Source: Umbelopsis ramanniana AG (Eukaryota; Mucoromycota; Umbelopsidomycetes; Umbelopsidales; Umbelopsidaceae). Taken from it: a stretch of 64,000 nucleotides of DNA. Numbering within the stretch: the stretch's first letter is position 1; every line of letters begins with the position of its first letter. The translations under genes and the position numbers were made by a program. The notes under the pieces are model-generated. The model saw nothing but the letters and a program-made list of their open reading frames with translations. It ran no database searches and was not told where the DNA came from. This document shows positions 10,806-22,376 of this stretch, piece after piece. Location: the NCBI RefSeq assembly GCF_025399195.1, contig NW_026252110.1:1-64000 (forward strand), read 5' to 3'.

Positions 10806-11528
10806 ATGACCAAGGCTGCCTCTCAAATCTTTGTTCTCTCCGGCCCATCAGGCTCCGGAAAGTCTACTCTTTTGAAAAAGCTCTTTTCTGAATACCCTGA
10901 CACCTTTGGTTTCAGCGTTTCTCGTAAGTCACTTTGCGCAAATCGCACGAATTTGTAGCTGAGCTCAAGATGTTGGCAGCTAACCAGGTTATTCCCTTCT
11001 TCAGACACTACTCGACAACCACGTCAAGGAGAGGAGAATGGAAAGGACTATCACTTTGTCAACAAGGATGATATGATCAAGGAAGTCGCAGAGGGTAAAT
11101 TTATTGAGAGCGCTACCTTCTCTGGCAACATGTATGGTAAGCAGACATATTCAGCAAGTAAATCATATCGACATGATAACTCATTCTAGTGTCAAGGTAC
11201 ATCTATCAAGGCAGTGCAAGATGTTGTTGCTCGTGGCAAAATCTGTGTGTTGGACATTGATATGCAAGGTGTTCAGGCTGTCAAGCAAACAACACTGAAC
11301 CCTCGCTACATTTTCGTTCAGCCTCCTAGCCTAGAGACTTTGGAAAAGCGATTGCGAGGAAGAGGAACTGAAGCAGAAGATGCTATTCTCAACCGATTGG
11401 CAGCTTCGCGAAGAGAGCTCGAATATGCTCAGCAACCTAACGCGTATGACCGCATCATCATCAACGACGATTTGAACAGAGCCTATGAGGATCTGAAGAA
11501 TGCTATTTTTGTATCTGAATCCGCATAG
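10806..11528 (+). CDS. GUK1: Guanylate kinase
   Basis: 193 aa in three exons: 10806-10923, 11005-11136 and 11197-11528. It transfers phosphate from ATP to GMP or dGMP, giving GDP or dGDP in the cytosol. The P-loop [18 protein letters not shown] is near residue 10, followed by the GMP-binding segment ([20 protein letters not shown]) with its conserved serine, threonine and arginines, then [15 protein letters not shown] and [13 protein letters not shown]. The lid and C-terminal helices ([22 protein letters not shown]) are intact. Length equals the usual 185-200 aa. All splice phases close, and the start gives the standard family N-terminus. Confidence 0.96.
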
Positions 11529-12543
11529 CTACCATCGTGAACAACATATAGACAGTAGCCAAACATCACCATAATATAGATATTTTTTTTTGTGTATTTA
11601 TTGACATTTTGACGTACGTATGGTCATAACAAGACTTTAGATACTCTTTCCATTGCTGTTGGGGCATATTCCTAACAAGGTTTGTTCCCCCCAAGAATGT
11701 GTTCCAAAGTGATGCATGATTTATGCGTTGTAGTGTGGCTTATATTTAATACACAGCTAATGGCTTCATGCGTATGAAGGTTCAACAGTTTTTGACAAGG
11801 ATAACAGCATAACTGCTGTTGCCTTTGTCCGTTACTACATGAGCTCATAGAGCGAGCCAATCAACTAGGCACGTGTAGTATAATAATGGTTAATATGTAC
11901 AATATAGAAAACCCGTAAGGAGAGACGCAAGAAACGCGAAAACGAATCATTTTGTAAATCTGATTGTGTGTCTTTTTCTTCAACGCCGTATATGTCCATT
12001 TACATAATAGTACGGCGGTTTGTAACGAAAGCAGATGAAAATCAGGCACTCCCAATATGTCATTATGAAATCCAAGTGCACCAAGTAAAAAATCATGATA
12101 ATTTCTATTTCAAAGTGATTTGAAAAATGAGCGTGAACATTATGGAAGCATTATACCATCCTTCCGTTATTTTGTTACCTTCCTGGATAGCATTCCATCA
12201 TCTCTCAATTCAATTTTTCCAGTTGGAAAGCCAGTCACAGCGGAAGTCTTGCTGGAAATCAAGGAAGCTGAGCAGGCAGAGCAGATCAAGAAGCTAGATC
12301 CTCATTTCAGCTTGTAGAGAGCGACTAAAGTCATTAAAGCCATAAGGATCTAAATAGGCAATAGCTTTTCCTTGAAGGTTGCAGCGTAAAAAAGTGCCTT
12401 TAGATTGCGCCGCAGACCTGAAATATGGCTCATGGAAAAGCAGCGAAAGACATGGAAGCTGGGTTTGTGACGTTTTTCCTTTGCAATATTTTTTGATGCT
12501 CGGATAACAACGCTAACATATTCCCTCTCAATCCTTTCAAGTC
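11529..12543. other. Intergenic between GUK1 and SSE1, with a lone exon-like segment
   Basis: About 1 kb. The only coding-like stretch is the segment at 12223-12317, listed separately. The remainder holds the GUK1 3' flank (TATTTTTTTTTGTG near 11582) and the SSE1 promoter. Confidence 0.5.
12223..12317 (+). pseudogene. Lone terminal-exon-like segment, unrecognised
   Basis: A pyrimidine-rich acceptor (CAATTTTTCCAG) is followed by an open segment in phase 2 that reads GKPVTAEVLLEIKEAEQ, then AEQIKKLDPHFSL and a TAG stop. Composition (E, K, A, L, I) is strongly protein-like and helix-forming. I found no partner exons between GUK1 and this point, so it is either the last exon of a gene lost by decay or a short gene whose first exon I missed. 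Family unknown. Confidence 0.3.
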
Positions 12544-15177
12544 ATGTCTGTCGTTGGTAAGCATTACACACCTAAAAACATATTAATCCGCCTATTCTTT
12601 CCCACTGACATTTCCATGCTCAATTATCTATCTAGGTATTGATTTCGGTAACCTTCAATCTGTCATAGCTGTCGCTAGAAACCGCGGTATCGACGTTATC
12701 TGCAACGAAGTTTCAAACCGTGCCACCCCGTAAGTTGATCATCACGATGCATTCGTACCTGCACTTTATAAATTTCCAAACACTGATTTCAAATCCTATG
12801 CGTCACTTACTTTTAGCTCTTTGGTGTCTTTTGGCCCCAAGCAACGTTTCATTGGCGAGTCTGCTAAGACCCAAGAGGTTTCCAACTTCAAGAACACTGT
12901 TTCCTCTTTGAAGCGTTTGGCTGGTCGTACTTTCCAAGACCAAGAGGTTCAAGAAGTTGAAAAGCAATATATCAATGCTGAACTTGTTGATGTTCACGGC
13001 CAAGTTGGTGTTAAGGTAGTGTTTAGTGAAATTTATAATATGGCATTGATGCATGGATGAAACAGCCACCTTTAATACGTTCGTATTTCTTTTAGGTCAA
13101 CTACTTGGGCGAGCAACAAACTTTCTCCAACGTTCAATTGATCGCCATGTACCTCACCAAGTTGAAGGAAACCACTGCTCACGAACTTAACGCTCCAGTC
13201 TCAGACTGTGTCATTACCGTTCCCGGCTGGTTCACTGACATTCAACGCCGTGCCATTTTGGATGCCTCTGTCATCGCTGGTCTCAACTGCCTTCGTCTCG
13301 TCAACGATCTTACTGCCACTGCTCTTGGCTATGGTATCACCAAGACCGACCTTCCTGAGGATAAGCCCAAGAACGTCGTTTTCTGCGACATTGGTCACTC
13401 TTCATACTCTGTCTCAGTTGTTTCCTTCGTTAAGGGCCAACTTACCGTTCGCGGTACTGCCTACGACCGTCACTTCGGTGGTCGCAACTTCGATCAAGTC
13501 ATTGTTGAGCGTCTTGCTGCTGAGTTCAAGGAAAAGTACAAGATTGATGTTTTCAGCAACAACAAGGCTCTTTTCCGTCTCCGCACTGCTGCTGAGAAGT
13601 GTAAGAAGGTTTTGTCCGCTAACCCTCAATCACCTGTGAACATTGAATCCATCATGGATGATAAGGATGTTGCTACTATTGTCAACCGTACTGACTTCGA
13701 GGAGTGGGCTACTGAGACCTTGGTCCGCGTTGAGGAACCCCTCAAGGCTGCTCTTGAAGCTTCCGGCCTCACTCTTGAGGATATCGACTCTGTTGAGGTT
13801 GTTGGTGGAAGCACTCGTGTCCCCGCCATTAAGAACGCTATCTCCAAGTTCTTTGGTAAGGAAGTCTCCACTACTCTTAACCAGGATGAAGCCGTTGCTC
13901 GTGGTGCCGCTCTTCAGTGCGCTATGCTCTCTCCTGTCTTCAAGGTCCGTGAATTCCGCGTTCACGATGTCCTTCACTACCCCATCAAGATGACCTGGGC
14001 CGCTACTCCTGAAGAGGAAGAGACCGAGATCGTTGTCTTTGACAAGAACAACTCTATTCCCTCCACCAAGATCCTTACTTTCCACCGCCGCGAACCTTTT
14101 GATCTTGAAGCCTACTATGCTTACCCTGAGGAACTCCCTGCTGGTGTTAACCCATGGGTTGGTCGCTACACTATCAAGAATGTCGAACCCGTCAACGGTG
14201 AAGCTGCTCAAATCAAGGTTAAGGCTCGTCTTAACATCCACGGTGTTGTTTCCGTTGATGCTGCCTACACCGTTGAGGAGAAGATTGAGGAGGTTGAAGA
14301 GAAGCAAAGCTCTCCCAAGGAAGGTGAAGAAGCTAAGGCCCCTGTCACTAAGAAGGTCAAGAAGCTTGTCAAGAAGGCTGATCTTCCTGTTGTCACCGGT
14401 ACTACTTCTTTGAGCCGTCCCGTTCTTGAAGAATTCCACGAGAAGGAATCTGCTATGTACGCTGCTGATAAGCTTGTCCACGACACCGAGGAGAAGAAGA
14501 ACGCTCTTGAGGAATATGTCTACGAGATGCGCGGCAAGCTCGAAGGTGGCGCCTACAGCGAATACATCGATCCTTCTATCAAGGAGAAATTCATCTCTGA
14601 GCTCAACACCATGGAGGACTGGTTGTATGATGAAGGTGAAGATGCCACCAAGTCTGTCTACGTCGCCAAGCTTGATGAGCTCAAGAAGACTGGTACCCCT
14701 GTTGCTGAGAGATATCGTGAGTCTGAAGAACGTCCCCGTGCCGCTCGCTACTTGACTCAAGCCATTGAGCAGATCACTCGCGAGGCTATGACCTCTGATG
14801 ATAAGGTAAGAAATCTTGATCTATGAATGGTTTGCTAGTGAAAATAAAACACTGACCCTTTGCTTTTTTTTTATTTATAGTACTCTCATATCCCTGCTCA
14901 TGAGAAGCAAGATGTTGTTGACCGTGCTGACCGCGCTCGCCGCTGGCTCGATGAACAGCTTGCTAAGCAAGAAAAGGTTGCTAAGCACGAGACTCCCCTC
15001 GTCTACTCTCGCGACATTGCCAAGGAGCAAGAAGCCCTCTATGCTTTCGCCAACCCCATCATGAACAAGCCCAAGCCTGCCCCCAAGCCTACTGAGCCTT
15101 CCACTGATGGTGACAATGACACCCCTATGGCCGAAACCGGCGAGGAAGAAAAGAAGTCTGAGATGGACATTGATTAA
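12544..15177 (+). CDS. SSE1: Hsp110-family chaperone SSE1 (Hsp70 nucleotide exchange factor)
   Basis: 770 aa from five exons: 12544-12556, 12636-12729, 12817-13015, 13096-14805 and 14881-15177. It begins [20 protein letters not shown], the Hsp110 variant of the Hsp70 ATPase start. ATPase signatures follow ([51 protein letters not shown]). The beta-sandwich and an acidic, lysine-rich insertion ([19 protein letters not shown]) distinguish Hsp110 from Hsp70. The last residues EMDID resemble, without matching, the EEVD tail. Sse1 acts in the cytosol as an exchange factor and holdase for Hsp70. Codon use is strongly biased to C- or G-ending optimal codons, as in highly expressed genes, unlike its neighbours, and this bias creates long spurious frames on the opposite strand. 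Confidence 0.95.
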
Positions 15178-15652
15178 ATTTTTCCTTCTTCCCTTCTATG
15201 ACATTATGAAGCAGTAAAGCATCATCAACAAAAAAGTATATCCACAAGATCCTTTTATTTTCTTCTTCTACTGTTTCTGTCGTTCTGATGTCGTGTAATT
15301 GTGTTCCCCTTTTCTTCTTTTTTTCTTTTCCTCATTTTTAATGCTTTTAAAACTCTAAAGGAAAAACTTTTTCTATCAATGTTATTTTCTTTTCTCAATC
15401 CACCATATACAGTTTCAGAATAGAACAAATCAAGACTTCAATAAAATGACTTGATTGACCTGCATTCCCCAGGCATACTGCGGTTTGAAAAAAAAAAAAA
15501 AACCACAAGACTACTATATTCGCTTTAATGAGTCTTTTTTTAAAAAAGGGGGAAAAGAAGCAAGAGGTTACTGTGATTGATTAAATACAAATGCTCTCTA
15601 TGATTTAACAAAATGAATTGACGTTTGGTGTTTTGATCCACATGATAGTGAG
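15178..15652. other. Convergent 3' region between SSE1 and THO2
   Basis: The two genes end tail to tail here. T- and C-rich sequence follows SSE1; an A15 run lies near 15488 and an A-rich segment near 15540-15560. No gene is seen. Confidence 0.6.
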
Positions 15653-18600
15653 TTAGCGACGTCGCCGATGATCACGTTCGTCGTGTCTTCGTCGGTCGCG
15701 ATCTCTAACGTTAGGTGTTGTTCTTTCTCTTTCACGCTCTCTGGGTGGAGGACGATCACGTTGGGCACGATCCTTTTCTCTATCACGCTGAGAGTTCGGT
15801 CTGTCGCGTGAATTATCTTTTTCTTCTCGCACTGGAGCAGGGTGAGGATCACGATCTGGTCTTGGATGTTCCCTCTCTCGTTCACGGTCGCGGCTAATAT
15901 TCACACAAAGTCAATGTCAAATTGGAGTATCGCCCAGTTATGTGAAATTGCATAATTGCTTACCTTGATCTAGGGGGTCGAGAGCCAGAATTGGACACAT
16001 CTGATTGAGTGCGTGCACCTTTGCGATCGTTGTTTACACTTTCTGTACCAGATCGAGCAGCGTCGGGTGTACGATAACCGCCTTGGTCTGATCGACTTGG
16101 TGTAGTTCGGATCCGCTTATTACTGGCATCTGCCTCCACTGCATCTTTGGATCGCTTGTTTGGCACTTGTGAGCTGCTGTCATTTTCGGTTGTTCTCTTG
16201 TTACTATCCCGATCGCGATCTTTGTCTCTTTCCCGTTCTCTCTCCTTGTCTTTGTCTTTGTCTCTCTCACGATCTCGCTCACGTTCGCGTTCACGGTCGC
16301 GATCCCTATTTCTTCCGCGATCTTTTTCCCTCTCTTTCTCCTTGTCAGCAGCCGTAGCTTCTTCATTACGCACGCGCTTAGGGGGTAACTCGATCTCTGG
16401 CTCGCGGTTATGTTTGCCATTGCTGCGCCCTGGGCTCTGTGGTCTGGAGTGTGATCCACTTCGTCGAGGGCTAGGAGCTCTTGATGATGAAGAGTTGTTA
16501 GTGTGTTTGGGTGATGCACGCGGAGATTGCGTTTTGCTATTCGGCATCAATAAGTCTCGGTTGGGTGGCGGCAAAGGAGAAGCAGTACCATCAGGCACAG
16601 ATGAAGCTTCTTTCGACTTGCTTGTAAGGTCAATAGGCTACGTCGAAAGGATAGTTAAAGCATTTGATATGCGGGGCTTTGCAAAAAGGCTAAAAGTACC
16701 AACCTTGCTGATAGACATAAAGTTGTCGTTTGATATCCAAGTTGGTCTATTCTTTTCAAGTTGTCCCAAGTGACTGATGGCAAGAGTTTTGAGATTGTCT
16801 CTCTTCTCCGTGCTGACAATCTTTTGCAACTCGGCGACCAACGCCTCACCATGAGCCTTCATGCGTGGGAAGAACGTGGAGAACTGCTTCATAATAAGAA
16901 AGCTGTTTCTCATTTGCTGCGCTTCGCCTGATGCCAAGCCTTGTTGCACCGCCTATACAGTCAAGAGTTACACTCTATCATTCTCTCAAAATTACTACAC
17001 AGGAATGCAATAACTTACTGCATTGGTTTTGCTGTGCCATTTGTACATGACTTTACCAAAGTCTGCGTGGCTAAGCAGGTCATCCTTTGAGACGACCTGG
17101 CCACCAGATTGAGGAGTCCAGACTTTTTGGAAACCGATCAGATTTTCACCTTGTGCTTTCTTGATGTATATATCCTCATTCTTATGCCAGTCAGTCATCT
17201 TTTGGAAGACCTTCTCGATGAAATGTGCTATGTGTAATTCAATTAGTCAGTATCATGCCCATGCTTTGTATAAGGATAGTCATTGAAATAATATCGTCGT
17301 TTACCATGAATAGTAGTTTCGTGATCAGTAAATGTGGAGATAGCAATGGCCACATTCTCTGACATGATCTATTAGAAGCGCTTAGTATTCTCATTGTATA
17401 ATATTGTGAAAATACACCCATTCGTTCATTACCTTGTCATAAAGTGTCAGACTAGAAAAGTTCCAAACACCCAGTTTATGCATCATAGCAACAAACTTTG
17501 CGCAGAAAACGGCATCTGCTTCAGACATTACACTTCGAGGGTGTAGGCAATATTGCAGGATATCACCAATAATAGAGGCACGATTTGAAGCTAACCAGAA
17601 TGATGGTGATTAGTATAAAAGTCATGATAAAATGAGTAAATAGCTATACGCATGGCTATACTCACTACTTCTAAACCAGTTCTTCTGCTCGGCTTTGAGC
17701 CTTGCTACAGTGCTATCAAAGTCACGTTCGTGTTGTTCCAGTTCTGCCTGAATGGCTGCGATTCTATCTTTGGCTTTTGCCTCGGCTTTAGCAGCTTCTC
17801 TATGAGAGAGCTGTGAACTTTGGGCGATTACATCTCGATGTTTCTGAATAGCTGCTTTATAGTGTTCTGTTGGTACGGAAATGTCGTAAAGACTGAGCTG
17901 CCAGAACGTGGTAAAGAATTGGGCTCTGAAAAATTGTGAAAGAAAAAAAATTCTCATGTTAGTGACTGTATGCCAGTATCACATTGTATTGTTTGCAATT
18001 TCACTTACGTTATAGCTGTAAACATATGATTTGGTAACGTTTCGATGATCGTAGCGGTGACAGGAGCTAGGGCAGGATGCACATCATGTTTTGCTTCATC
18101 TTTTGCATCATATGCAACAACTGCCTGACGAAGGGCAGGTCGAAGAATATGCATAAGGACATCCATGTTCAACTTGTATTCCTTGTAAAACACTTCAATG
18201 CTAGGCATCAGTTCAGAGTACTCGTTTCCTTCAAATGTTGTGACAAGCATTTCACAAATTTGCAAAAAGGTTTCGTGTATACTATCGTACATGGATCCCA
18301 ACAAATTTGTGTTCAACCTGTCTCGCTCCTGACGTTTGTCAAAAATACATCGCTGTCGAAGCTGTGCGATTAATGCCACAAGTTGTACCGCCATATTGTC
18401 CTTTGCGAGAGTGTCTTTGAATCTCAAGAGTGTTCGCTTAGAGGCCTTGCGATGATCCGCAGACAAAGGTTGGAACGCTTCAGCTTTCACGATTGGACCG
18501 CATCCAGTGGCTGTGACTTGATAGTTTGTGACAGTGGTGCCAAGGATTTCGATACCAAGCATTTTGGTAATAAACTCAGTAAGGATAATTAAATTTTCCC

Positions 18601-21600
18601 AAGAACTTTCGTGCTTCCTTGTGGATACCATCGTTTCTTCATTGGGAAGGCCGTCTTTGAGTTGGCAGAGAAGATAAGTGAAAATAGGGGTTGGGTCGAT
18701 ACTCTGCTTTTTGAACAAAAGACCAGAAAACACAGATAGAGCTGCAAAGTAAATAGCGAACATTAATTATTGGCTATCTTGTTGCACTTCATGATAAAGC
18801 TTCTCCTATTACCCTTGAGCCAGTCTTCATTGTTGACACCATCATCTTTCAGTTTTTTCTTCTTCATCTTTCCAGCACCTTGCGAGCCAGTAAGCTTTTC
18901 AATAAGTTGATATGTCAAAACTTCATATGAAAGTGATTGAAGGTAGCGACAGGCATCGGCAATAAAGAGTGCCAAGTTATCCATTCTCTGGATAGAGTCA
19001 AGGATAACCTCAAAGACAATAGTTGGGTTGGAGTGAGCAAGTCGTCCAATTTGTCTTCCTGAAGGCTTGACAGTCAGAGAGCCGATTTTACTACAGTAGT
19101 ATGAGATTAGTATCGTGATCTTTGCAACAACTACGACCAAGCTTTAAACGATACACTACCCAACCAATCCCTTGGTATCTTTCTCTGTTTTTGTTTTTAA
19201 GGTCTTCAGTTCCAGGCTCTTTTTGTAGAAATCGTTGTGCCAGTAGCCGTAGAGAGAAAATCTATACATAATGCTATTTCAGCACATCATTCCGAGGGAA
19301 CGCTTTACAGTTTGGATACTTACCTTTCTGGCAGAGACAACAGATCCAAAAACTCCCATAATAAAACGGATGATGCAGGGTTGCAATTGCTCATAGAGAC
19401 TGCTGTCAAAAAGAACTCTCTGGCTATATTTATCCATTGCGTCTTAATGCCTGGTATTTCGGTTTCCTGTAATGAAATATGTTGTTAGGTAGAGCATCTC
19501 AGAAATGACTACATAGCCTGTAATTTCCAACTGACCCTGGTAAGAAGTGCTCGGCCTAAAGCCATCAAGCGCTTTGTGAAACGCGCATCGAGGTGGTTAT
19601 TGTATCCAGCTAGTCGCATGGTGGGTATGAGCTTGTCAACGATATGCTGATGAGACGTGCACTTATCAAGCTGGTCTGACCATTCTCCAAAGAAAAATTT
19701 GATCTTTGTATTGCGCTTCTTTGGATGATATAAATTATCCTCTTCCACATTGAAAGTTAACTCGACATCGGGGTCTGGGAAGACAGTGCCGGCTCCAGTA
19801 TCAATTTTGCCTGATTCTTTAGATAATACACGTCGATTGGATATCAGAGCAGATAACTCTCCACGGTGGGCAAGTTCTTCGTCACGTTTCAAAATACTAG
19901 GTGGCATGTAAAGCTTGTAAGCTGGTTCCATTATGGCGTCGCAGAGTCGATAGACTCTGGTAGCTATTTCGGGGAATCTTGCACATATTCCTTCCGATTT
20001 TAAGATGAGCACTTCTGCATTCCTGATATCTCCTATTGACAGTAGCGCTTTGCAAAGCTCCATCTTGTCATGAGATGTTTTCTTTGGGGCTTCATCCTAG
20101 TGTCGCAAGCATGAATATACATGTCTTAGATGAAATATTTTGAAAAAGGAATAACGCTACTTACCGTGGTCTCTTCTTCTGTAACTTTCTCGCCGGATGA
20201 TTTTGCACCTGGGTTAGCCCAATCTTCCAAGTCACCATCAAAAGCCTGTGATAGGGTTAATTAAAAGATGTTAATCACGATATTTCATGAAAGTTGATGA
20301 TGCTTACCGCCAAAGGCTTAAATGCGTCGATCGTAGCATTCAACTCGGCTCTGTACTGCTCCATCTCTTGCTCCCATTCCTCATCAGAAGGACCCAACTA
20401 ATTCGATCCAAAACGTGTTAAGGTACGGCTAAGGAATATCGGATATGCTGATCAAACAAACTCACGTATGGCAAAAGGTCTTCGAGTCGCATTAGCCCGC
20501 TTTTGATAAGAAGCGCGCTAACATAATGCAAGGCAGTTGGTGAAGTGGCATCTTGATCGGATGACTTTGAAAGCGGATGAATACAAGATGCTATTGAGCA
20601 CTACGATACTTTGATAGTATGTCTCACCTGGTAAAAGCGATATTTGAAACCCAAGAGATGAGAAAGCAACGGGCATGGTGTATATGCCGGAGAAGCGTCG
20701 CTTCCATTCATATCGACATCTCCATCGCTATCACTACGAGCTGACACCCAGGGCGATTTCTTCAAAAGCTGTATGAAAAACTTGTAATTCAATTTCACTT
20801 GGTCCATGAATACATCCAGTAGCATATCCAGCACACGGTTTGGGTCGAGGTGAAATGAACCTGATATAGAATAACGTCATTAAGACTTTCCACATTGGCA
20901 CGAACATCCATCTTAACAAACACATACCAATTAAGCTGCTGATATTTCTCAATACAAGCTGAATGAGGTCGTCGTAATTTGCAGTCTCATCTTTGCTACG
21001 TCTGATATCGGCTTGAAACGCGTTTGAAATGATTTCACCAACTAGCTTGGAGAATCCCAAAGTTTCTTCGCGCGTTAAATTGAACTTGTTCTGTTTGTAA
21101 CTGTGGTCGGGAGCAGAGTTGAAGAAAGCGAGGTGAAGTCAGGTCACCGTGATTGTCTTTACGAGTTCGGAATTTCCATCCTTTGATCACTTACAGCATA
21201 GCTGTCTTCATGCGAATAATCCGCTTATCGAAATTACCCTTGTTATTGATGAGACCAGCATCGGCAAGTAGCTGTGTTGACAAGGTTGTTTTGCAAAGCT
21301 GGGCGGATATACTGCCGTTTGTCTATTTAGGAAAAATCAAGCGGAAAAGAGGCCCATTAGAACAGCTGAATCCATAGCCGAGATAGTTGGCATTGAACAA
21401 GTCGGCCCTCAATCTCGAAGTGTGTAATGGCAAGCAGGAAAGGACACTTGCCGTGGTACTTTTGACAATTTGTGCAAGTGATCGCTGTAACTTTGCAAGA
21501 TCGACACCAGAAGAGTTATCAGTGTATAATTCACGCTCAGTATCCAGAACCCAAAGTGCATCGACAACGAGACGGGGGAAATCAACATCTAGAGTGGCAA

Positions 21601-21778
21601 ATGTCTTGTCTTCGTCTTTGCAAAGTATCGAAATCAGTTCGACAAAGGAATCGACAGATCGGCGTTCCCGTGCAGCATTATTGGCTTCGGTTACAACAAA
21701 TTGCCGTAGAGGTGAGTCATTGGGCTGTGATTTGTGAGTACGAGCAAAATCTTTTGCTCTTTCAACTTCTTCTTCCAT
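15653..21778 (-). CDS. THO2: THO complex subunit 2 (THOC2-like)
   Basis: 1612 aa, 19 exons whose phases all close. From the start: 21452-21778, 21195-21322, 20928-21100, 20628-20860, 20466-20600, 20308-20397, 20165-20245, 19536-20096, 19324-19466, 19160-19261, 18813-19090, 18009-18741, 17666-17925, 17433-17590, 17305-17368, 17019-17227, 16704-16952, 15964-16637, 15653-15893. THO2 is the scaffold of THO/TREX, coupling transcription to mRNA export in the nucleus. Landmarks shared with animal THOC2 are YKQNKFNLTREE, HLLGFKYRFYQ, KPSGRQIGRLAHSNPTIVFE and AQFFTTFWQLSLYDISVP. The last ~300 residues are disordered, with long Arg-Asp/Arg-Glu runs. Intron 1 (21323-21451) appears to use a GC donor (GCAAGT); its acceptor is the least certain junction. 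Confidence 0.93.
16200..16340. repeat. Low-complexity CGxGA repeat coding the RD/RE tail of THO2
   Basis: Purine-rich on the coding strand, with repeated CGCGATCG/CGAGA hexamer-like units encoding alternating arginine with aspartate or glutamate, plus lysine. A second shorter run lies in the last exon (15653-15893). Such RD/RE tracts bind RNA or other basic-acidic splicing factors and are prone to length change. Confidence 0.7.
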
Positions 21779-21826
21779 ATTGACGAGCAAAGAAGCACGT
21801 TTGTTTGGTGAAGTCGTTGGAACAGG

Positions 21827-22287
21827 TCAAAACTGGCACTTCAGGCTCCCAGCAAGGTTGTAAATTTTCTGCAACTCCGCTACGTCAGCTTCGAGTCCCT
21901 CATTTACTTTGCTGGTGGCCAGCCCACAAAGTCTAATAAACAGTTACTGTGGTCAGCAATTCAGCCATATGATCTCTGTGTCTAAATTGAAGCTACAACA
22001 TATTCATTTCTTGTGGTAATTGGAAAACGAATATATCTTGTCAAACATTAAGGAGATGACCGCGACGTTGCATTAAAAAATTGACAAGAGCCTTAAACGA
22101 ATGCGTAGATACTCTATCAAAGGGTTGAAAGGCATAAGCATTAAGGTCTTTCAGAAAACTATTGATTGAGAAAGCTACTTCATATTGCAATAATGCATCG
22201 CCCATATTTTAAAGAAGTGACAGTTGAGGGAGTGAGGTCCGCTAAAACTGCTGCAAAGTCATCATTGTGAAGGTGACCTCGACTCAT
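21827..22287 (-). pseudogene. Small gene between tubby and THO2, frame interrupted; unrecognised
   Basis: Protein-like segments run in order on the minus strand: from ATG 22287 (HNDDFAAVLADLTPSTVTSLK), then in the next frame from 22205 (DALLQYEVAFSINSFLKDLN, FDRVSTHSFKALVNFLMQRR), then after an in-frame TGA at 22041-22043, DIFVFQLPQEMN, then after a probable intron (67 bp, acceptor TTATTAG) LCGLATSKVNEGLEADVAEL and QKIYNLAGSLKCQF with a TGA at 21827-21829. To read it as one protein requires a one-base shift at the GGG near 22200 and bypass of the TGA, or a 51-bp intron from GTCATC to CACAAG that removes the TGA. It is helical and coiled-coil-like; function unknown. It may be a pseudogene, a gene carrying assembly errors, or a shorter gene starting at 22205. 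Confidence 0.45.
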
Positions 22288-22376
22288 ATGACTATATGAT
22301 GTGGCATTTTGTATGCTAAATTATTCAGAAGCAGCCATATAATCCATATTATTTAATCTATGACCAGAGACAGTTT

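Noticed and set aside
13630-14760. 376-aa open frame antisense to SSE1
   Set aside because: It is a by-product of the strong codon bias of SSE1, which removes stop-forming triplets on the opposite strand; it has no motif, promoter or start context.
16147-16773. 208-aa plus-strand frame rich in Ser, Leu and Arg
   Set aside because: Mirror of the THO2 RD/RE repeat; composition follows from the CGxGA repeat and the frame crosses THO2 intron borders.
21778-21950. In-frame continuation of the small upstream gene into THO2
   Set aside because: The frames agree by chance, but a TGA lies between, and the THO2 segment from 21778 aligns with the start of animal THOC2, so the two are separate genes.
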